Assembly (NCBI GenBank): GCA_017524805.1
Contig: JAFXUX010000023.1
Span: forward strand, 1-64,000
DNA: 64,000 bases
From: Candidatus Methanomethylophilaceae archaeon
GTDB lineage: Archaea > Thermoplasmatota > Thermoplasmata > Methanomassiliicoccales > Methanomethylophilaceae
Direction: 5' to 3'
Shown piece after piece: positions 60,526 to 64,000 of the stretch (position 1 is the first letter of the stretch; each line of letters begins with the position of its first letter). The notes beneath the pieces were generated by a model. That model did not search any database and was not told the origin of the DNA. It was given only the letters and a program-made list of their open reading frames with translations. A program made the translations under genes and the position numbers.

Positions 60526-60811
60526 TCTATCTACTGTATGATGAATGATTTGTTCATGTGACTTTTCTATTTAGTGCAGGCCACGCGGGCGCGGCCCGTC
60601 GGCCTTTGGCCAGGGGCGCGTCAGCGTGGGCGGCGCGTTTATGCTGCATATAGACGGATGGTGAGCATACGACACGAGCGAGCGAAGCGAGCGAGGGGCG
60701 GGCGCCGACTCGATAAAGATGGCTTGAGTTAAAACCTACTGGCGACACCAAGGCCCATTTGAAGGTAGCAGCCGTCAATGATATCGCATTCTTTCAGGAG
60801 TAGATAATGAA
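60526..60811. other. GC-rich, hairpin-prone non-coding segment of the island
   Basis: About 60570-60720 is sharply more GC-rich than the flanks, with GGCC-TTT-GGCC and overlapping GCGC-rich arms near 60590-60640. GAGCGAGCGAAGCGAGCGAG (60676-60695) reads identically backwards (mirror repeat). Together with the nearby Rep-like gene this is a candidate plasmid origin. No gene seen. Confidence 0.4.
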
Positions 60812-61768
60812 TCAGCGGAGGCACCCATTATTTTCGAGATCAACGAACACCGTCAGTTCCATCTTGCAATCCGGTTCGCATCCGTGCAGTGACATCGTCC
60901 CTCCTTTCGAACGACGGTTGACCGTGGTCGTGCCTGTCAAGGCGTAGTATTTCACCGGGCAGCAATCGTATTTCGAGGAGTCGTGGATGATTGGGGCCCT
61001 CGGCGGATTGGGATCGTCCCATTCGTAGCCGTGCAGGAACAGCACTTCGATGGGGTCGAGGAGAACCTTTTCTTTCTCGCTGAAACGGGATAAAGAGTGG
61101 ATGTTCACATCGTAGACGAAGTTCCCGAACAGATCCAGCAATCCATCGAAAGTCAGGCCTTCTGTCTCCTCGTACCACCCCTGGAAGTACCTGTCTTTCG
61201 CCATTTTGTCCAGGGCCCTGGATGTATCGTAGTCTGGTCCGAGCCGTCCGGAGGAATGGAACAGATAGAGCACGTCGGGGCGGGGTTCGAGCCTGATAGG
61301 GCACATTCCTTTCTTTCTTTCACTGATATCTATGGATGCGACAGGTGTGTCCTTTTCTACGAAACCGAATTCGCTGGAATATATGCCTATGAAGCCGCTG
61401 TATCTGACCAGGTACCAATATGCGAACAGGATAGAAACGAACGGACGGAGACGGGATCCGCCGTATCCGCTGTCGTGCTGGTTGACGTAGCAGTTCCAGT
61501 CCAGGTCCAGGCCAGTGGAGGCTTTCAAGGACCAGACGAATCCGTCATTGGTGTAATTAACCAGCTCGACAGCACCTTGGCGGAGTATTGGCCTGCAACT
61601 AGGTGGTATGCCCCATGCTGGAAGTGCCCATTGTTTCTTACCGTCCGGCCTCGGGGGTAGATTTGACAGCCAATCTTCCAGATCGTATATAGGGGGAAGA
61701 TTCTCACCAACTATCTTGGAAAACCAATCCCTTAGCTCGCATAAGGGAGGACGGACGTCCTCAATCAT
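60812..61768 (-). CDS. Hypothetical island protein, possible longer start across a TAG
   Basis: 318 residues from ATG 61768. Rich in tryptophan and tyrosine, with no family recognised; SKYDCCPVKYYALTGTTTVN, then CEPDCKM, give a cysteine cluster near the C-terminus. Immediately before the ATG is a TAG, and the frame continues upstream to ATG 61804 (MLFIITDRSLE). A TATA box (TTATAT, 61829-61834) is 27 bp before 61804, which would suit a leaderless start there; the weaker AGGTCAC site before 61768 supports the shorter form. Confidence 0.55.
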   Translation of the reverse strand: MIEDVRPPLCELRDWFSKIVGENLPPIYDLEDWLSNLPPRPDGKKQWALPAWGIPPSCRPILRQGAVELVNYTNDGFVWSLKASTGLDLDWNCYVNQHDSGYGGSRLRPFVSILFAYWYLVRYSGFIGIYSSEFGFVEKDTPVASIDISERKKGMCPIRLEPRPDVLYLFHSSGRLGPDYDTSRALDKMAKDRYFQGWYEETEGLTFDGLLDLFGNFVYDVNIHSLSRFSEKEKVLLDPIEVLFLHGYEWDDPNPPRAPIIHDSSKYDCCPVKYYALTGTTTVNRRSKGGTMSLHGCEPDCKMELTVFVDLENNGCLR

Positions 61769-61865
61769 CTATTCAAGTGACCTATCGGTTATTATGAACA
61801 GCATGTCAGAATCTGTATATTTTCCATCATATAAGCCATGAATAGGATACGGGCGCGATCGGACT

Positions 61866-61964
61866 CGGAACGAGGCGCCGAGGGTATGGAAAATCCTGAA
61901 CAATAGAATTTTTTCAGAAGATCTGGCTAAGAAGGTGGCGGGCCTGAGGGAACCCGCACGGTAG
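61866..61964 (+). repeat. Dispersed repeat copy B (gene-end remnant)
   Basis: Reads NEAPRVWKILNNRIFSE, DLAKKVAGLREPAR and ends in TAG. Partner of the copy at 56639-56735 in direct orientation, 5.2 kb apart, bounding the island on the right. Confidence 0.65.
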
Positions 61965-62021
61965 ACTTATCGATTTTCCAGGAGTTTCTAAGTTCGGATT
62001 ATTCTAACTATTCTAACTATT

Positions 62022-62333
62022 TCAACAGCCAGACGGTCCGTTAGAATAGATTAATCCCTCAGTAATGTATTCCGGGATACAATCAAGGCAAAAGGGAGGG
62101 ATGATGTGAAACAGGAAGAGCTCGGAGCAATTGTTCTGACTATCGTGTTTGCTTGTTACGGCATCAAGTCTGTCGTAGAGATTTTCTCCGGCATCTGACC
62201 AATTCAAAGATGACGGATCGTAAGAGAGCTGATAGCTGTTAGCCATGGTGATCGGGCGCTTGATAGCTCCAGTTTCCTTGTCTACGGCATTCCCTGCATG
62301 TACTGCACGCGTGGTGAAACGGTATCCTTTCAT
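62022..62333 (-). pseudogene. N-terminal fragment of a Cys/Met-metabolism PLP enzyme
   Basis: From ATG 62333: MKGYRFTTRAVHAGNAVDKE, TGAIKRPITMANSYQL and GENLYDR. This is the start of O-acetylhomoserine sulfhydrylase/cystathionine gamma-synthase-like enzymes (T-x-A-VH-x-G ... I). After about residue 60 homology ends and the frame continues into unrelated sequence. The catalytic lysine domain is missing, so it is a remnant. A TATA-like ATGATATACATC lies upstream. Confidence 0.65.
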
Positions 62334-62517
62334 TGTTCCTCTTGACATCATATTCCAAGATGTATATCATTATTTCCTATAGGAATATATAGAAATTACT
62401 CTGAGATGCGTATATCCAGATTATTTTGTAAAACAATATTTTAAATATTAGATAGATTTTATGTTTTTACTACAGGAAAATAGGTGAATATCTGAGTGAA
62501 ACAATAGGGATAATGAA

Positions 62518-62772
62518 ATGAGCACGAAGGAAGAGTTGATTGGAAGCTTGGAACAGGCTGTAAGTTCGTATAAAAGGGAAGAAGCTGTGGAATTTGCGAA
62601 GCAAGAAGCTGAGTCAATGGTCCGTAAAGGTGTGGAAAATGCTGGAGCGATTGACGCCATCGTGGATATCGAAGTGAACAGAAGAGAATTCGGGTCGTCA
62701 GAGGGTGGCCACAACATTCTTTTGGAAGCAATCGTCCACGCAGTAGCTACAGGAAAACCGTCAATTGCATGA
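62518..62772 (+). CDS. Small protein of unknown function upstream of marker protein 11
   Basis: 84 residues, helical, acidic. KEELIGSLEQAVSSYKREEA with EAESMVRKGVENAGAIDAIV is weakly like the helical cap of corrinoid-binding proteins (B12-binding_2), but the conserved later part is absent. It lies 23 bp before the marker-11 gene with TAGGGATAATGAA upstream of ATG, so it is probably co-transcribed. Function unassigned. Confidence 0.55.
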   Translation: MSTKEELIGSLEQAVSSYKREEAVEFAKQEAESMVRKGVENAGAIDAIVDIEVNRREFGSSEGGHNILLEAIVHAVATGKPSIA

Positions 62773-62795
62773 TAATAAAAATTGGTGGTGATTAA

Positions 62796-63749
62796 ATGGT
62801 TACGATATTGACGCCGGAAGAGGTCCAGAATAAGTCTGGAAGGATGTTTTGCAAACGCTTCATCACCATGGTGGATGAGAAGAACGGGAGGGTGCAGTTC
62901 GTAGAGAACTGTTCATCCGTAGGTCCTGCCGAATGGGACGCAGTGAACAGGCGCCGCAGCGGAGGTGTGATAAGATCTGTCAAGCTCAAGTCCACGATGC
63001 TCATAACCGATGCAGTGATCGGGGAAGAGGAGCTCAAGTTCGGTCCTGTGTCTCAGCAGCTCGGATCTATGGGTATCAAATCGATAAGGATCGAGGGGGA
63101 CGAGGTGCGTTCCAGCTGGTACGGCATAGCAGGTGCCAGTGTAGGCATAGGGGCATGCATGCCTGCATGCCCGGACATCATCCGTACGGAATATCCGGAT
63201 GATTTCAAGATGGGCGGCGCCCATATTGCACACGTGGATATAATTACCCCGAAGATGGTGCGTGTGATAATCGGTATCGATGACACCGATAACAAGGATA
63301 AGGGGGCCACATGGGTCACTGGACTCAAGCTCGGAACACAGTGCCCAATAGGGAAGTTCATCGAACACAAGATAGTCCAGCTCAACCCCGATGCCCCCAA
63401 CAAGACTACTAACTGCTGCGGAACGGCAGTATCATTTGCTGTTAAGGAGGAGGACATTCCGGCACTTATCGAGTATGCAGCGGATTTTATCAAGAAGAAT
63501 TCATTCTCGGAGGATGCGGTCATGACCGTGTTTCAGGGGATTGAGATCCCTGCGAAACTTTAGGATTTCGGATGGAGCTGCAAATCAATATTGTACAAGC
63601 CTGAGGATGCCATCAAGGTGGCAGAGGAAACAGGTATCCAGATAATCTCCCTCTTCGGTAACAACAAAGGTGTGATCGGTGCGGTAGCGGCCATAGGCTG
63701 CTTCGACCTCGGCGAGAAAGCTGCGGGAGTACCCTCGGATTTTGAGTAA
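62796..63749 (+). CDS. Methanogenesis marker protein 11 with in-frame TAG at codon 256
   Basis: 317 residues if TAG (63561-63563) is read through. Core motifs: RVIIGIDDTDNKDKGATWVT, VQLNPDAPNKTTNC and CGTAVSFAVKEED, as in the methanogen marker family related to the TiaS/DUF1743 fold. At the TAG the protein would stop after GIEIPAKL. In the same frame the DNA continues DFGWSCKSILYKPEDAIKVA, then IISLFGNNKGVIGAVAAIGC and FDLGEKAAGVPSDFE with a TAA, which is the family's conserved C-terminus. No initiation site lies after the TAG. GGTGGTGATTAA precedes ATG. Confidence 0.88.
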
Positions 63750-63753
63750 TCAT

Positions 63754-63990
63754 CTGACCATATTGAGGACGCGTATGCATTCGTTCTGAAGATATTAGGC
63801 TGGAATCGTACACAACCGAGGGTATTACCCGCCGCGATGTCTATGAAATGCTGCCCAAAGCGATAAGGGAAATCATTACCAATGCGGCATTACATTGCAG
63901 TTACCAATCTACCAACCCCATTTACGTCGCATTGTACGAAGACCGTCTGAAGTGATCTCTCCGGATATCTTTGGGTGGTAGATCTCCTCC
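63754..63990 (+). pseudogene. Fragment of an AlbA_2/RecG-like regulator with frameshifts
   Basis: Three frames pieced together read DHIEDAYAFVLK, IRLESYTTEGITRRDVYEML, PKAIREIITNAALHCSYQST, NPIYVALYEDRLK and EVISPDIFG. This is the ATPase-like middle of helicase-related transcription regulators (normally aiREa-x-NA-x-HRdY ... DRiEI-SPG). Slips near 63793 and 63951 and the missing ends make it a remnant. The winged helix of the same family stands alone at 8623. Confidence 0.6.
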
Positions 63991-64000
63991 TTCATAATTG

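Noticed and set aside
61962-61964. TAG at the end of repeat copy B
   Set aside because: The sequence after it is not protein-like and the copy is only a fragment, so it could be an ordinary stop of a lost gene.
1-64000. tRNA and rRNA genes
   Set aside because: I looked for T-arm-like GGTTCRAAT segments with matching acceptor stems and found none convincing; a covariance-model scan (tRNAscan-SE, Rfam) would settle this.
1-64000. CRISPR array
   Set aside because: No regularly spaced direct repeats and no cas-like genes seen.

Overview
The window is archaeal and most likely from a methanogen of the order Methanomassiliicoccales. It carries archaeal translation genes (L7Ae, S28e, L24e, aIF5B, S6e, aIF2-gamma, aEF-1-beta), TATA-box promoters with short or absent leaders, GGTGA-type ribosome binding sites and a methanogenesis marker protein 11 gene. 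Every uninterrupted gene whose stop I checked ends in TGA or TAA. At least five reading frames are instead broken by a single in-frame TAG and continue with sensible protein sequence. That is the pattern expected where TAG is read as pyrrolysine. No pyl genes lie in this window, so the species and the decoding are inferences.

Layout. 1-300: a truncated transposase. 0.3-8.5 kb (minus strand): a tightly overlapping operon of a FecBCD-type importer, two exporter-fold ABC half-transporters and two LCMT-type methyltransferases, behind two TTTAGG-N4-CCTAAA operators. 9.1-12.4 kb: malic enzyme, a class V aminotransferase and a LicD-family protein. 13-17.7 kb: flippase, CDP-alcohol phosphotransferase, multispanning glycosyltransferase and an anchored exported protein. 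17.8-24.7 kb: aEF-1-beta, a zinc ribbon, a DUF89 phosphatase, and a sugar locus with nucleotidyltransferase, GT2, Alg13/Alg14-like pair, HddA-like kinase and a GmhA-GmhB fusion. 24.7-26 kb: branched-chain amino acid genes. 26-30.3 kb: two GT4 glycosyltransferases and membrane proteins. 30.4-36.6 kb: translation genes. 36.6-42.1 kb: cyclophilin, CbiK, a large surface leucine-rich-repeat protein and a MATE transporter. 42.5-51.2 kb: a second FecBCD-type importer with a tandem-duplicated binding protein and two further methyltransferases, facing a CooC/CooT/CbiX/DUF4198-like operon that suggests nickel or cobalt handling. 51.4-56.6 kb: an S41 peptidase, a DoxX-like protein, a frameshifted phosphatase and long non-coding stretches. 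56.6-62 kb: a plasmid-like island with a frameshifted HUH-type Rep, a four-gene minus-strand operon and a ribbon-helix-helix protein. 62-64 kb: gene remnants and marker protein 11.

The strongest themes are in-frame TAG in unrelated genes; two genes whose only sensible start appears to be ATA; two importer loci that each end in a pair of SAM methyltransferases; a nickel/cobalt block; a heptose-type pathway in an archaeon; and plasmid-derived DNA with homologous fragments elsewhere in the window.
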